A stretch of 25,152 bases of DNA from DASZZY01 sp036260395 (GCA_036260395.1 DASZZY010000201.1:1-25152), one strand, 5' to 3'. Counted from the stretch's first letter, positions 1 through 7,875 are shown. Program-made: numbers and translations. The notes: generated by a model from the letters alone, not told the origin.

Positions 1-533
1 AGAAGGAGGACTTCCTGCTGTTCATCGGGCGAGCGCACCCTGACAAGGGACCCCGCCGCGCGGCGGCCGCCGCCCGGGCGGCCGGCCTCCCGCTGGTGAT
101 GGCCGTGAAGATCGCCGAGCGCGTGGAGGCCGAGCACTGGGAACGGCAGGTCGTCCCCGACCTCCCGGAAGGAACCACGATCCTCCATGAGGTGCCCCAC
201 GAGGAGAAGGCCGACCTGCTGTCGCGGGCTCGAGCCGTCCTGTTCCCGATCGATTGGCAGGAGCCGTTCGGTCTGGTGATGACGGAGGCCATGGCGTCAG
301 GCACGCCCGTGATCGCCACGCCGCGCGGCGCGGTCCCCGAGGTCCTCGAGGACGGCGTCACCGGCTTCATCGTCCCGGTGGAGGACTACGGCCAGGCCGC
401 CGCCGCCGCGGTGAAGCGGGCGGACGAGATCGATCCCTGGGCCTGCCGCCGGCGCGTCGAGGACCGTTTCTCCGCGGACCGGATGGTCGAGGCCTACGAG
501 GCCGTGTTCGAGCGGGTGGCGGCCTCGGCCTGA
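1..533 (+). CDS. Glycosyltransferase family 4-type, C-terminal part (5' end outside window)
   Basis: The reading frame is open from the first complete codon at base 3 to TGA at 531-533, so about 176 C-terminal residues are visible and the true start lies upstream. The visible part matches the nucleotide-sugar-binding Rossmann domain of GT-B retaining glycosyltransferases. It opens with a strand ending FIGRAHPDKGP (the usual 'GR..p.KG' motif). Later comes EPFGLVMTEAMASGTPVIA, the E-x7-E signature that contacts the donor nucleotide, then GAVPEVLEDGVTGFIV. Such enzymes transfer sugars in the cytoplasm to lipid, polysaccharide or small-molecule acceptors; acceptor and sugar cannot be read here. 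An internal GTG at 96 is not a credible start because the conserved FIGR segment lies before it. The 3' end overlaps the convergent metallophosphoesterase gene by 40 bp. Confidence 0.88.
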   Translation, partial: KEDFLLFIGRAHPDKGPRRAAAAARAAGLPLVMAVKIAERVEAEHWERQVVPDLPEGTTILHEVPHEEKADLLSRARAVLFPIDWQEPFGLVMTEAMASGTPVIATPRGAVPEVLEDGVTGFIVPVEDYGQAAAAAVKRADEIDPWACRRRVEDRFSADRMVEAYEAVFERVAASA

Positions 534-1411
534 CCGCTCCGCGGCGGGCCGAGCTCGAGCAGGCTGGCCTCCGGCCGGCAGAACAGGCGGAACGGCGCGT
601 ACTTGCTCGTGCCGAGCCCCGGCGAGACGTGGAGCCACCCCCCACCGATCTCGGAGAGTCCCCGCGCCAGCCGGGTCGGGATCGTGCAGTTCGTGACGAG
701 CGCGCCGACCGCGGGCAGCCGTACCTGCCCGCCGTGGGTGTGCCCGGCGACGACCAGGTCGTAGCCCAGCGCCACCAGCTCCGGCGCCGGGTCGGGGGAG
801 TGGACGACCGCCAGGCCGAACGCCCCCGGCTGGGAGCGCGGGGCGACCCGCAGGTCGGAGAGGTGGATGTGCGGGTCGTCGAGCCCGACGATCTCCATCG
901 GCAGCCCGTTCGTTCGCCGGTCGTACTTCCGGTTCCGGAGGTGCACCCAGCCGTCCGCCTCCAGATGCCGGACGAGATCGCCGGCCCGCCCGCGCGGCAG
1001 GTACCGCCGCCGCCCCCGGCGGGAGACCGGAACGAAGTACCGCAGGTAGTTCATGGGCCGCGGGGCGAAGATGTCGTTCGACCCCAGGACGAACAGCGAC
1101 GCCCTCCGGCCCCGGAGCGGCCGGAGCGTGGCCACCGCGAACTCCACGGCCTCCGGCTCGCCGAGGATGTCGCCCGTGATCACCGTGAGGTCGGCACGCG
1201 GGAGGGATGCCAGGAACCGGGCCTTGCGGCGATCGCCCTCCACCAGGTGCAGGTCGGAGAGGTGAAGGACGGTCAGCGAGGGCGATCCGGCCGCCGGTAG
1301 GATGTCGAGGCGGTACCGCGTCAACCGGTACCAGCGACGCTCGACGAAGACAGCGTACGCGGCCACGCCCGCCGTCGCGGCGAGCACGCCGAGCGCGATC
1401 CACCAGGGCAT
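494..1411 (-). CDS. Membrane-anchored calcineurin-like metallophosphoesterase
   Basis: A 305-aa protein with an N-terminal transmembrane segment (about residues 3-23) followed by a calcineurin-like phosphoesterase domain. Metal ligands are readable in order: D53-L-H55 (SDLHL), G80-D81 (TGDIL), G110-S-N112-D113 where many relatives have GNHD, a later VHSPDP histidine, and the C-terminal AGHTHGGQ. The dinuclear metal site therefore looks intact; GSND in place of GNHD is, as I recall, common in actinobacterial members. Likely a phosphodiesterase or phosphatase anchored in the membrane; substrate unknown. The ATG start at 1411 has no Shine-Dalgarno, but TACAAT lies 6 nt upstream, suggesting a leaderless transcript. 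Divergent from the YqeY gene with only 15 bp between starts. Actinobacteria often place such a gene beside a PASTA-containing PBP1A, as here. Confidence 0.9.
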   Translation of the reverse strand: MPWWIALGVLAATAGVAAYAVFVERRWYRLTRYRLDILPAAGSPSLTVLHLSDLHLVEGDRRKARFLASLPRADLTVITGDILGEPEAVEFAVATLRPLRGRRASLFVLGSNDIFAPRPMNYLRYFVPVSRRGRRRYLPRGRAGDLVRHLEADGWVHLRNRKYDRRTNGLPMEIVGLDDPHIHLSDLRVAPRSQPGAFGLAVVHSPDPAPELVALGYDLVVAGHTHGGQVRLPAVGALVTNCTIPTRLARGLSEIGGGWLHVSPGLGTSKYAPFRLFCRPEASLLELGPPRSGQAEAATRSNTAS

Positions 1412-1417
1412 GGAGGG

Positions 1418-1423
1418 ATTGTA
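1418..1423 (-). promoter_or_regulatory. Putative -10 box (TACAAT) for leaderless metallophosphoesterase mRNA
   Basis: Read on the minus strand, TACAAT is followed by CCCTCC and directly by the ATG at 1411, leaving no room for a ribosome binding site. The 6-nt gap matches the -10 to +1 distance of a leaderless transcript. No clear -35 is visible. Confidence 0.45.
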
Positions 1424-1426
1424 GGG

Positions 1427-1882
1427 ATGGACGCCAAGGCCCGGCTGGCCGAGGAGATGAAGGAGGCGCTGCGGGGCGGCGACAAGGTCCGGCTCGGGGC
1501 GCTGCGCATGCTCTCCGCCTCGGTGAAGAACCGGGAGGTCGAGCTCCGTCGCCAGGTCGACGACGAGGAGTTCGTCGAGGTCGCGTCCCGCGAGGTGAAG
1601 CGCCGCAAGGAGGCCGCCGAGGCGTTCGAGCAGGCCGGCCGCGCCGAGCTGGCCGAGAAGGAGCGGCGGGAGCAGGCGGTGCTGGAGGGCTACCTCCCGC
1701 CCCGGATGAGCGAGCCCGAGGTCGCCGCCCTGGTGGACGAGGCCATCGAGGCCACCGGCGCCTCCGGCCCGGCGGACCTCGGCAAGGTGATGGGCTACGT
1801 GATGGGCAAGGCCAAGGGCCGTGTGGACGGCGGCCGCGTCAACCAGCTGGCTCGCACGAAGCTCGAGGGCACCGGCGTCTAG
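1427..1882 (+). CDS. YqeY/GatB-like domain protein
   Basis: A 151-aa protein matching the YqeY family (GatB/Yqey tRNA amidotransferase-like fold) over its whole length. It has an N-terminal helical part with KARLAEEMKEALR and LGALRMLSASVKNREVE, a charged middle helix (EVKRRKEAAEAFEQAGR), the conserved EGYLPPRMSEPE turn, and the C-terminal DLGKVMGYVMGKAKGRVDGG segment. The C-terminal domain resembles the tRNA-binding tail domain of GatB; the cellular role of stand-alone YqeY is not firmly established, so tRNA binding is family inference. A GGAGGG at 1412-1417 sits 9 nt before the ATG and supports this start. Its promoter must lie inside the divergent metallophosphoesterase gene. It converges on the PBP gene with 6 bp between stops. 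Confidence 0.9.
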   Translation: MDAKARLAEEMKEALRGGDKVRLGALRMLSASVKNREVELRRQVDDEEFVEVASREVKRRKEAAEAFEQAGRAELAEKERREQAVLEGYLPPRMSEPEVAALVDEAIEATGASGPADLGKVMGYVMGKAKGRVDGGRVNQLARTKLEGTGV

Positions 1883-1888
1883 CGGGAT

Positions 1889-4420
1889 CTACGTTCGCGC
1901 TCGCTCCGGGCCCGAGTCGTCGTCGTCCGAGCCGCCCGATCCGCCACCTTTGCCGTCCTTCCCGCCGTCTTTGCCGCCGTCCTTGCCGCCGTCCTTGCCG
2001 CCGTCCTTCGGCTTCGGCGGCTCCTCGTAGTCGTAGACCACGATCGTCACGGCGTCGCCCTGCGTGGCCCGGGCCCCGGCGGCCGGCGACTGCTCGGCCA
2101 CCGTGCCGTCGAGCGGCCGGCGGCTCGTCGTCCGGCCGGTGACCTCGACCTCGAACCCGGCGGCCGTGAGGATCCCGGTGGCCTCCTCCTCCGAGAGCCC
2201 CACGACGCCGGGGACCTTGGCCACGGGCGCCTTCCCGTTGCTCACCAGGACCTCGACGATGCTGCCCTTCACCGCGGTGCTTCCTCCCGGGGGCGACTGG
2301 CCGACAACGATGCCGGCCGGCTTCAGCGAGCGGACCTCCTGCACCTGCGGCGTGAAGCTCGCCTCGGCCAGGATCGCGACCGCCCGGGCGCGCGGCTCCC
2401 CGACGACATCGGGGACCTTGCCCTTCGGCGGCGTAGGCGGCGAGGGCAGCGGCAGGGCCGGCAATCCCCGCATCGCCACCTGCATGAAGTCGTGCCAGAT
2501 GGGGGCGGCCACCGTCCCGCCGTAGGCGCCCGGCATCGGGATCCGTCCCTCGTCGTGGCCGACCCACGTCGCGGCGCAGATCTGGCGGGTGCAGCCGTCG
2601 AACCACACGTCGGCGGAGTCGTTCGTCGTGCCCGTCTTGCCGAACACCGGCCAGGTGCCGAGGGCCGCCGCCCTGCCGGTCCCCTCGGTGACCACGAGGC
2701 GGAGCATGCCGGCGACGTCGTCGGCGACGTCGCGCGGGATCACCTGCTGGCAGTTCCCGCGCCCCTGCCGGAGCACCGTCTTGCCGTTCCGCGTCTCGAC
2801 GCGGCTGATCGCGTAGGGATCGCAGTGCTTTCCCCGATTCGCCAACGTCGTGAAGGCGGACGCCATCTCCAGCGGCGTCACCTCCTCGACGCCGAGCGTG
2901 ATCGTGCAGAACGGGTCGAGCGGGCTCTCGATCCCCATGCGCTTGGCGACCTCGGCGATCTTCGGCGGCCCGACGTCGACGGCCAGCTGGACGAACACCG
3001 CGTTGATCGATTGCGCCGTGGCGGTGAGCAGGTCGACGTAGCCGCTGCCGCCTCCGTCGCCGGCGTTCACCGCCCGGTAGTTCGTCGGACCGTAGGGCGC
3101 GCAGTTGACGGTCTGGCCGCTCTCCGCGCGGTACACCTTGCCGACGCTGAAGCCCTCCTCCAGCGCCGCCACCAGCGTGAACGGCTTGAACGCCGAGCCG
3201 GCCTGCCGACCCGTCCCGCCCTGCCCGGTCGCCAGGTTGACCTGCGACCTCCGGAAGTTCCTGCCGCCGATCAGGGCCTTCACCGCGCCCGTCTCGACCT
3301 CGACGGCGGCCATGGCTCCCTCCGGGTCGCCCGGGGCCGGCAGGTGCCGGGCGACGATCTCCTCCCCGGCGCGCTGGAGGCCCGGCTCCAGCGTCGTGTG
3401 GATGTGGAGCCCGCCCTGGAACAGCGCTCGCCGGCGGGCCGCGAACGTCGGACCGAACCGCGGGTCGTTCAGGATCTGGTTCTTCAGGTACTGCACGAAG
3501 AACGGGAACTTGGCGTCCTGGTTCCCCACCTCGGTGATGTCGAGCCCGAGCTTGGACCCGCTGGCCGTGGCCGCCTCTTGGTCGCTGATCCACCCGAGCT
3601 CGCGCATCCGGTCGACCACCAGGTTCCGACGGGCCAACGCGGCCTCCCGGTCGTTGACCGGCGAGTACGTCTCGGGCGAGGAGATCAGCCCGGCGAGCAT
3701 GGCGCCTTCCGCGATCGTCAGCTTCCGGACGCTCTTGCCGAAGTAGTACTCGGCCGCGGTCCCGATCCCGTAGACGCCGCGGCCGAAGTAGACCTCGTTG
3801 AGGTAGATCTCCAGGATCTTGTCCTTCGAGTACCGCTCCTCGAGCCGCATGGCGACCTTGGCCTCCTGGATCTTCCGGGCCAGGGTCTCCTCGCTGCCGA
3901 TGGCCTTGAACACCGCGCGGGCCAGTTGCTGGGTGATGGTCGACGCTCCCTGCTCGATGTCCCCGGCCTGGACGTTCGTGACGAACGCCCGGGCGATGCC
4001 GCGGTAGTCGACGCCGCGATGCTCGTAGAACCGGTCGTCCTCGATGGCCAGGACCGCCTGGCGAGCCGCCTCGCTGACCTGGCGGAGGCGGACCACCTTG
4101 CGGTTCTCGCGGAAGTACAGCGTCGCCAGCACGGAGCCGTCCGCGGCGTAGATCGTGGACCGCTCCGGGAGACGCGGGAACGTGAGGTCGATGTCCTCGC
4201 CGATCTCGCCGAACTCCTCCGCGAAGCGCTGCACGACCCGGCCCCCCGCGGCCAGCGGTGGGAGGAGGGCCATGGCGAACATCAGCGCGCCGAGCCCGAT
4301 GACGGCGGCGATCAGGAACCCGCGCAGGCCGCGGTCGGCGACGCCGGGCTTCGGCGCGCGCGGGGGAGGGTGGAAGGGACGGTGGGATGCGGCCATCGGA
4401 GACAAGGGTTCGGGGACCAT
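1889..4420 (-). CDS. Bifunctional penicillin-binding protein 1A with two PASTA domains
   Basis: An 843-aa class A PBP that polymerises and cross-links peptidoglycan outside the membrane. A basic, proline-rich cytoplasmic N-terminus is followed by one membrane segment (about 34-57). The GT51 glycosyltransferase domain (about 85-265) shows AIEDDRFYEH with catalytic E127 and GASTITQQLAR. The transpeptidase domain (about 365-650) shows the acyl-serine motif S409-A-F-K412, S471-I-N473 and K595-T-G597. Two PASTA repeats follow (about 667-727 and 733-796), then a tail with four DGGK units and an aspartate run. PASTA domains in this family are proposed to bind wall precursors. Mycobacterial PonA2 is a close architectural match with one PASTA domain. 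ATG 4420 lacks a Shine-Dalgarno; ATG at 4396 (MAASHRP) is an alternative start. Confidence 0.95.
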   Translation of the reverse strand: MVPEPLSPMAASHRPFHPPPRAPKPGVADRGLRGFLIAAVIGLGALMFAMALLPPLAAGGRVVQRFAEEFGEIGEDIDLTFPRLPERSTIYAADGSVLATLYFRENRKVVRLRQVSEAARQAVLAIEDDRFYEHRGVDYRGIARAFVTNVQAGDIEQGASTITQQLARAVFKAIGSEETLARKIQEAKVAMRLEERYSKDKILEIYLNEVYFGRGVYGIGTAAEYYFGKSVRKLTIAEGAMLAGLISSPETYSPVNDREAALARRNLVVDRMRELGWISDQEAATASGSKLGLDITEVGNQDAKFPFFVQYLKNQILNDPRFGPTFAARRRALFQGGLHIHTTLEPGLQRAGEEIVARHLPAPGDPEGAMAAVEVETGAVKALIGGRNFRRSQVNLATGQGGTGRQAGSAFKPFTLVAALEEGFSVGKVYRAESGQTVNCAPYGPTNYRAVNAGDGGGSGYVDLLTATAQSINAVFVQLAVDVGPPKIAEVAKRMGIESPLDPFCTITLGVEEVTPLEMASAFTTLANRGKHCDPYAISRVETRNGKTVLRQGRGNCQQVIPRDVADDVAGMLRLVVTEGTGRAAALGTWPVFGKTGTTNDSADVWFDGCTRQICAATWVGHDEGRIPMPGAYGGTVAAPIWHDFMQVAMRGLPALPLPSPPTPPKGKVPDVVGEPRARAVAILAEASFTPQVQEVRSLKPAGIVVGQSPPGGSTAVKGSIVEVLVSNGKAPVAKVPGVVGLSEEEATGILTAAGFEVEVTGRTTSRRPLDGTVAEQSPAAGARATQGDAVTIVVYDYEEPPKPKDGGKDGGKDGGKDGGKDGKGGGSGGSDDDDSGPERART
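1958..2005 (-). repeat. Four tandem 12-bp units encoding DGGK in the PBP tail
   Basis: Four consecutive 12-bp units on the minus strand encode residues 806-821 of the PBP as DGGK repeated four times, followed by a partial DGK. The units differ only at third positions (for example AAA against AAG), so this is a coding microrepeat likely to change copy number by slippage without breaking frame. The alternating acidic/basic, glycine-rich tail is predicted to be disordered and extracellular. Confidence 0.8.
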
Positions 4421-4423
4421 CCG

Positions 4424-4433
4424 AGGATATCCT
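4424..4433. promoter_or_regulatory. 10-bp perfect palindrome abutting the PBP start
   Basis: AGGATATCCT is perfectly self-complementary and lies 3 bp upstream of the PBP ATG (minus strand) in the 80-bp divergent gap shared with nfeD. It could be a regulator half-site or part of a -10 region (GGATAT lies 6 nt from the ATG). A 10-bp palindrome can also arise by chance. Confidence 0.25.
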
Positions 4434-4485
4434 GCCTGCTCCGCTGGCGACCACGCGGGCCGGAGCGACCGCCGTCGGCCGCCGA

Positions 4486-4491
4486 TAGAAT
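4486..4491 (+). promoter_or_regulatory. Putative -10 box (TAGAAT) for nfeD
   Basis: TAGAAT lies 9 nt before the GTG at 4501, and no Shine-Dalgarno stands between them. This fits the leaderless or near-leaderless arrangement seen at several other genes in the window. No convincing -35 hexamer is visible about 17 nt upstream. Confidence 0.45.
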
Positions 4492-4500
4492 CGAGCCGAC

Positions 4501-5832
4501 GTGAGGAGACCCGCGCTGGGCCTGATGGTCGCAGCGCTCGCCATCGGGACCGCGCACGCCGCCTCCGCGCAGGCCGAGCGCGTCGTCGAGGTGGTCGACC
4601 TCCAGGGCGTCATCGACCCCACCACGGCCGGCTACCTCAGCACGCGGATCCAGGACGCCGTCGACGCCGGGGCCGAGGCCGTGATCGTCCAGCTCGACAC
4701 GCCGGGCGGCCTGTCGGTGTCGATGGAGGAGATGGTCCGGCAGATCGTCCGGTCGCCGGTCCCCGTGGTGGTGTGGGTGGGGCCCGCCGGCGCGCGGGCC
4801 GCGTCGGCCGGGGTATTCCTGGTGTACGCGTCGCACGTCGCGGCGATGGCGCCGGCCACGCACCTGGGCGCCGCGCACCCCGTCGACCTCGGAGGGGACC
4901 TGTCGGAGGTCCAAGAGCAGAAAGCCGTGAGCGACGCCGTCGAGCGCCTCCAGGCCCTGGCCGATCTCCGGGAACGCGACGCCGAGTTCGCCGAGGCCGC
5001 CGTCCGGGAAAGCGCCTCGCTGACGGCAGCGGAGGCCGAGGAGCGCGGCGTGGTGGAGATCCTGGCCGCATCGGTGCCGGAGCTCCTGTCCCAGCTCGAT
5101 GGTCGGACCGTCGAGACCCAGGCCGGCCCGGTGACGCTCCAGACGGGCGGCCCCGACGTCACCGTGCGGTTCCACGAGCCCGGCATCCTGACCCGCATCC
5201 TCCACGCCATCACCGATCCCACCGTGGCCTACCTCCTGCTCGTGCTGGGCTTCTGGGCCATCGTGTTCGAGCTCTCCCAGCCGGGCCTGGGCATCGCCGG
5301 CATCGCCGGCGCGGTGGCGCTGGTCCTGGCGTTCTACGCGCTGGCCGTCCTCCCCGTGAACATCGCCGGGCTGCTCCTGCTGCTGCTGGGCCTGGTCCTG
5401 TTCACGATCGACGTGTTCACCGCGGGGCTCGGGGTATTCACCGTCGGCGGGGCGCTGTCGCTGGCGGCCGGCTCCATCGTGCTCTTCGCCGGCGTCGATC
5501 CGCGGATCCGCCTGTCGCCGTGGCTCATCGGCGCCGTGGTGATCGCCAGCGTGCTGTTCTTCGGGTTCGCCATGACCGTCGCCATGCGGGCCAGGCGGCG
5601 GCCGTCGATCACCGGGGGCGAGGGGCTGGTGGGGCTGCTCGGCGAGGCCCGCGCCGAGCTGGCGCCGGAGGGGCAGGTGTGGGTCAAGGGCGCGCTGTGG
5701 CGGGCCCGGGCCCTGAACGGGCACATCCCGAAGGGCCGTCCGGTCCGGGTGCGGCGGGTGGACGGGCTGCTGCTGATCGTCCAGGAGGAGCGCCCGGAAG
5801 GCGGCGCCGGCGAGGAGAGCGGAGGGGACTAG
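4501..5832 (+). CDS. NfeD-family membrane-bound ClpP-class serine protease
   Basis: A 443-aa protein with a signal peptide (about 1-24, ending AHAASAQA), a ClpP-like protease domain (about 25-230), four or five transmembrane helices (about 235-355) and a C-terminal soluble NfeD OB-fold domain (about 370-435). In the archaeal homologue PH1510 the catalytic pair is Ser97/Lys138. Here S102 in RAASAGVF and K141 in QEQKAVSD have almost the same spacing, so the protease looks active. The fold places the protease outside and the OB domain in the cytoplasm. It is followed after 2 nt by a slipin gene, the classic NfeD-stomatin operon; the archaeal pair cleaves the hydrophobic C-terminus of stomatin. 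A role in membrane-protein quality control is inferred from the family. Confidence 0.93.
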   Translation: MRRPALGLMVAALAIGTAHAASAQAERVVEVVDLQGVIDPTTAGYLSTRIQDAVDAGAEAVIVQLDTPGGLSVSMEEMVRQIVRSPVPVVVWVGPAGARAASAGVFLVYASHVAAMAPATHLGAAHPVDLGGDLSEVQEQKAVSDAVERLQALADLRERDAEFAEAAVRESASLTAAEAEERGVVEILAASVPELLSQLDGRTVETQAGPVTLQTGGPDVTVRFHEPGILTRILHAITDPTVAYLLLVLGFWAIVFELSQPGLGIAGIAGAVALVLAFYALAVLPVNIAGLLLLLLGLVLFTIDVFTAGLGVFTVGGALSLAAGSIVLFAGVDPRIRLSPWLIGAVVIASVLFFGFAMTVAMRARRRPSITGGEGLVGLLGEARAELAPEGQVWVKGALWRARALNGHIPKGRPVRVRRVDGLLLIVQEERPEGGAGEESGGD

Positions 5833-5834
5833 GG

Positions 5835-6629
5835 ATGGAGAACCTCATCATCATCGGGGTGGTCGTGTTCGTCGTGCTGATCTTCCTGATCAGCGCGATC
5901 CGGATCGTCCAGGAGTACGAGCGCGGCGTGATCTTCCGGCTGGGCCGGGTCCTGGGGCGGCCGAAGGGCCCGGGGCTGTTCTTCATCATCCCGATCATCG
6001 ACCGGATGGTGAAGGTCAACCTCCAGACCGTGACGATGAACGTGCCGCCGCAGGACATCATCACCCGCGACAACGTGACCGTCCGCGTCGACGCGGTCAT
6101 CTACTTCCACGTCGTCGAGCCGGTGAAGGCCATCGTCGAGATCCAGAACTACCTGGTGGGGACGTCGCAGATCGCCCAGACGACGCTTCGTTCGATCCTC
6201 GGGAAGGTGGAGCTGGACGACCTGCTGGCGAAGCGGGAGGAGCTGAACGACCAGCTCCAGCTGGTCATCGACGAGCTCACCGAGCCGTGGGGCGTGAAGG
6301 TCACCCACGTCGAGATCAAGGACGTCGACCTCCCCGATCAGATGGTCCGGGCCATGGCCCGCCAGGCCGAGGCGGAACGCGAGCGGCGGTCGAAGATCAT
6401 CAACGCCGAGGGCGAGTTCCAGGCCTCCACGAAGCTGGCCGAGGCCGCCGAGGTCATCGCCCGGCACCCGATCGCCTTCCAGCTCCGCCTGCTCCAGACG
6501 ATGACCGAGGTGGCCGCCGAGAAGAACTCGACGCTGGTGCTCCCGGTGCCGGTGGAGCTGTTCCGTCCGTTCCTCGAGGCCCAGCGCTCGATCGAGGAGT
6601 CCCCCGGGAGGTCGGGCGGCCGCCGCTAG
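5835..6629 (+). CDS. Slipin/stomatin-like SPFH (band 7) protein
   Basis: A 264-aa protein with one N-terminal membrane helix (about 3-22) and an SPFH/PHB domain (about 25-190). Diagnostic stretches are RIVQEYERGVIFRLGR, GPGLFFIIPIIDRM, DIITRDNVTVRVDAVIYF and VKVTHVEIKDVDLPDQM. A charged helical region (RQAEAERERRSKIINAEGE) follows, as in other stomatins that oligomerise on membranes. GGAGGGG at 5821-5827, inside the end of nfeD, is 7 nt from the ATG, and only 2 nt separate the nfeD stop from this start, so the two are translationally linked. The protein likely organises membrane microdomains and is the presumptive partner or substrate of the NfeD protease. It ends 6 bp from the convergent REC gene. 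Confidence 0.93.
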   Translation: MENLIIIGVVVFVVLIFLISAIRIVQEYERGVIFRLGRVLGRPKGPGLFFIIPIIDRMVKVNLQTVTMNVPPQDIITRDNVTVRVDAVIYFHVVEPVKAIVEIQNYLVGTSQIAQTTLRSILGKVELDDLLAKREELNDQLQLVIDELTEPWGVKVTHVEIKDVDLPDQMVRAMARQAEAERERRSKIINAEGEFQASTKLAEAAEVIARHPIAFQLRLLQTMTEVAAEKNSTLVLPVPVELFRPFLEAQRSIEESPGRSGGRR

Positions 6630-6635
6630 CCCGCG

Positions 6636-7058
6636 TCAGTTGTCGCGGCGCTCGGACTCCAGGTCCGGGATCGGGAGCGGCTCCTCGGCCACCCGCCGGA
6701 TCGCCTCGACGATCTCCTCGACGGAAGTCCCCTTGAGCAGGTAGCTCACCGCGCCGGCGCGGAGCATCTCGTCCACGGTGGTCCGGTCGCCGAGCGCCGA
6801 CAGGACGACGATCCGCGTCCCGGGAGAGACCCGTCGGATCTCCCGCGCGGCGCGCGGCCCCCCGCCGCCGGGCATCCGCACGTCGAGGAGCGCGATGTCG
6901 GGGCGCGCCTCGCGGGCCAGGGCGATGGCCTCGTCCGCGTCGACCACCGCCCCGGACAGCTCCATGTCGGCCTCGGCCTCGACGAGCTCTACGACCAGGT
7001 CGCGGATCAGCGCGTCGTCCTCCGCCACCAGCACACGGATCGGCTTCCGGGCCGGCAT
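6636..7058 (-). CDS. Stand-alone NarL-type receiver domain protein
   Basis: A 140-aa response regulator consisting of a receiver domain and a short charged tail; there is no DNA-binding or enzymatic output domain. Acidic pocket residues E13-D14-D15, phospho-acceptor D59 (LLDVRMP), S87 (VVLSA) and K109 (YLLKG) are all present. The sequence resembles the receiver half of NarL/FixJ regulators. It shares the unusual block MPGGGGPRAAREIR with the receiver of the REC-EAL protein at 12124-13320, so the two are probably paralogues. Minus-strand AAAGGGGG precedes the ATG by 4-5 nt. No kinase gene is adjacent; a kinase elsewhere, possibly the one at 13310-17131, must phosphorylate it. It may act by protein-protein interaction or as a phosphate sink. 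Confidence 0.88.
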   Translation of the reverse strand: MPARKPIRVLVAEDDALIRDLVVELVEAEADMELSGAVVDADEAIALAREARPDIALLDVRMPGGGGPRAAREIRRVSPGTRIVVLSALGDRTTVDEMLRAGAVSYLLKGTSVEEIVEAIRRVAEEPLPIPDLESERRDN

Positions 7059-7073
7059 GGATCCCCCTTTCCC

Positions 7074-7095
7074 CGGGCGGCCTCACGACCGCCCG
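7074..7095 (-). promoter_or_regulatory. Hairpin in the leader of the REC gene
   Basis: CGGGCGG and CCGCCCG form a perfect 7-bp stem around an 8-nt loop, between the HTH regulator stop (7146) and the REC ribosome binding site. It lacks a U-tract on either strand, so it is more likely a leader structure or weak terminator than a classical intrinsic terminator. Confidence 0.35.
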
Positions 7096-7145
7096 TTGTC
7101 CAAGAGGGTTCGACGCCGGAGCTCGGTTTCCTTCCGTGCGGTGGG

Positions 7146-7838
7146 TCAGAGCACGACGTCGAGGCGGCACCCCTGGGAACGGAGCACGCGGGCGTGGCCG
7201 TTCACCAGCGTCTCGACCAGCCCGGTCAGCAGCCCCTCCTCCAGGGCGCAGCAGCGCCCGCCGCGCCCGGCGGCCCGGTCGTGGAACAGGCACCTCGCCG
7301 TGCGGACGTGCACCGCGCCGTCCTCGGCCTCGGCCCTGGGCTGCCACCCCCACTGGGTGAGCTCGCGCACCAGGAGCTCGGCCCGCCCCCGACGGCTCCG
7401 GGGGGCGGAGCCGTTCCCCCGCTTGCGCCGGGCCGCCCAGGCCTTGCCCCAGCCGCGGCCGAACGCGACGAGCCGGCGCCGGTCGGAGGGTAGGGCCTCG
7501 ACCGCGTCGGCCAGCAGGGCAACGAGCGTGCGGCTGGATCGCGGGGGGTGCGCGAACTCCAGCGGCTGGGGGCTCGGCTCGTACACCCGCCGCGGGCGCC
7601 CCGCGGCGCCGGCCTGGCGGTCGGTGCGCGACACGGCCAGCCCTGCCTGCTCCAGGCGCGCGAGGTGCTGGCGGACCGCGTTCGGGTGGAGCGAGAACGC
7701 CTGGGCCAGCGCGTGCACCGAGAGGGGGTCGGCAGTCAGGCAGAGGTGGCGGTAGATCTTGAAGCGGGTCTCCTCCCCGAGGGCCCTGGCCGTCTGGTAC
7801 AGACGGTCGAACCCCAGCTCCCCCTGGCCAGCCGCCAC
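7146..7838 (-). CDS. ArsR/SufR-like winged-helix regulator with C-terminal Cys cluster
   Basis: A 230-aa regulator. Residues about 10-90 form a winged helix (LGEETRFKIYRHL, LSVHALAQAFSLHPNAVRQHLARLEQAGL, then a wing with AGRPRRVYEP), the arrangement of COG2345/SufR-type repressors. The C-terminal third carries C183, H186, C196, C197 and C224; C183-x12-C196 reproduces the first spacing of the SufR Fe-S ligand set, though the later spacing differs. A metal or Fe-S cofactor is therefore plausible but unproven. The middle (about 95-175) is basic and low in recognisable motifs. The GTG start has no Shine-Dalgarno; TATCAT lies 6 nt upstream and overlaps an inverted repeat, which suggests a leaderless, autoregulated gene. 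It is divergent from whiB across about 250 bp. Confidence 0.82.
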   Translation of the reverse strand: MAAGQGELGFDRLYQTARALGEETRFKIYRHLCLTADPLSVHALAQAFSLHPNAVRQHLARLEQAGLAVSRTDRQAGAAGRPRRVYEPSPQPLEFAHPPRSSRTLVALLADAVEALPSDRRRLVAFGRGWGKAWAARRKRGNGSAPRSRRGRAELLVRELTQWGWQPRAEAEDGAVHVRTARCLFHDRAAGRGGRCCALEEGLLTGLVETLVNGHARVLRSQGCRLDVVL

Positions 7839-7840
7839 GG

Positions 7841-7856
7841 AGGGATGATATTCCCT
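7841..7856. promoter_or_regulatory. Inverted repeat overlapping the HTH regulator promoter (candidate operator)
   Basis: AGGGATGATATTCCCT has perfect arms AGGGA/TCCCT separated by 6 bp. On the minus strand it contains TATCAT (7850-7845), followed by 6 nt and the GTG at 7838, the geometry of a -10 box for a leaderless mRNA. A repressor bound here would block the promoter, so autoregulation is the natural reading. Confidence 0.4.
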
Positions 7857-7875
7857 GACCCGAGAGGAGGCGTGG

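Noticed and set aside
1958..2005. 12-bp tandem units considered as a CRISPR or regulatory VNTR
   Set aside because: Units are contiguous, 12 bp, without spacers, and in frame as DGGK codons of the PBP.
2492..4504. 670-aa plus-strand open frame opposite the PBP gene
   Set aside because: Low-complexity Arg/Asp/His/Leu composition typical of antisense frames in high-GC DNA; the real gene on the other strand is unambiguous.
4155..5834. 824-aa frame joining slipin to an upstream Arg-rich segment
   Set aside because: The upstream part overlaps nfeD in another frame and lacks motifs; the slipin starts at ATG 5835 with a good ribosome binding site.
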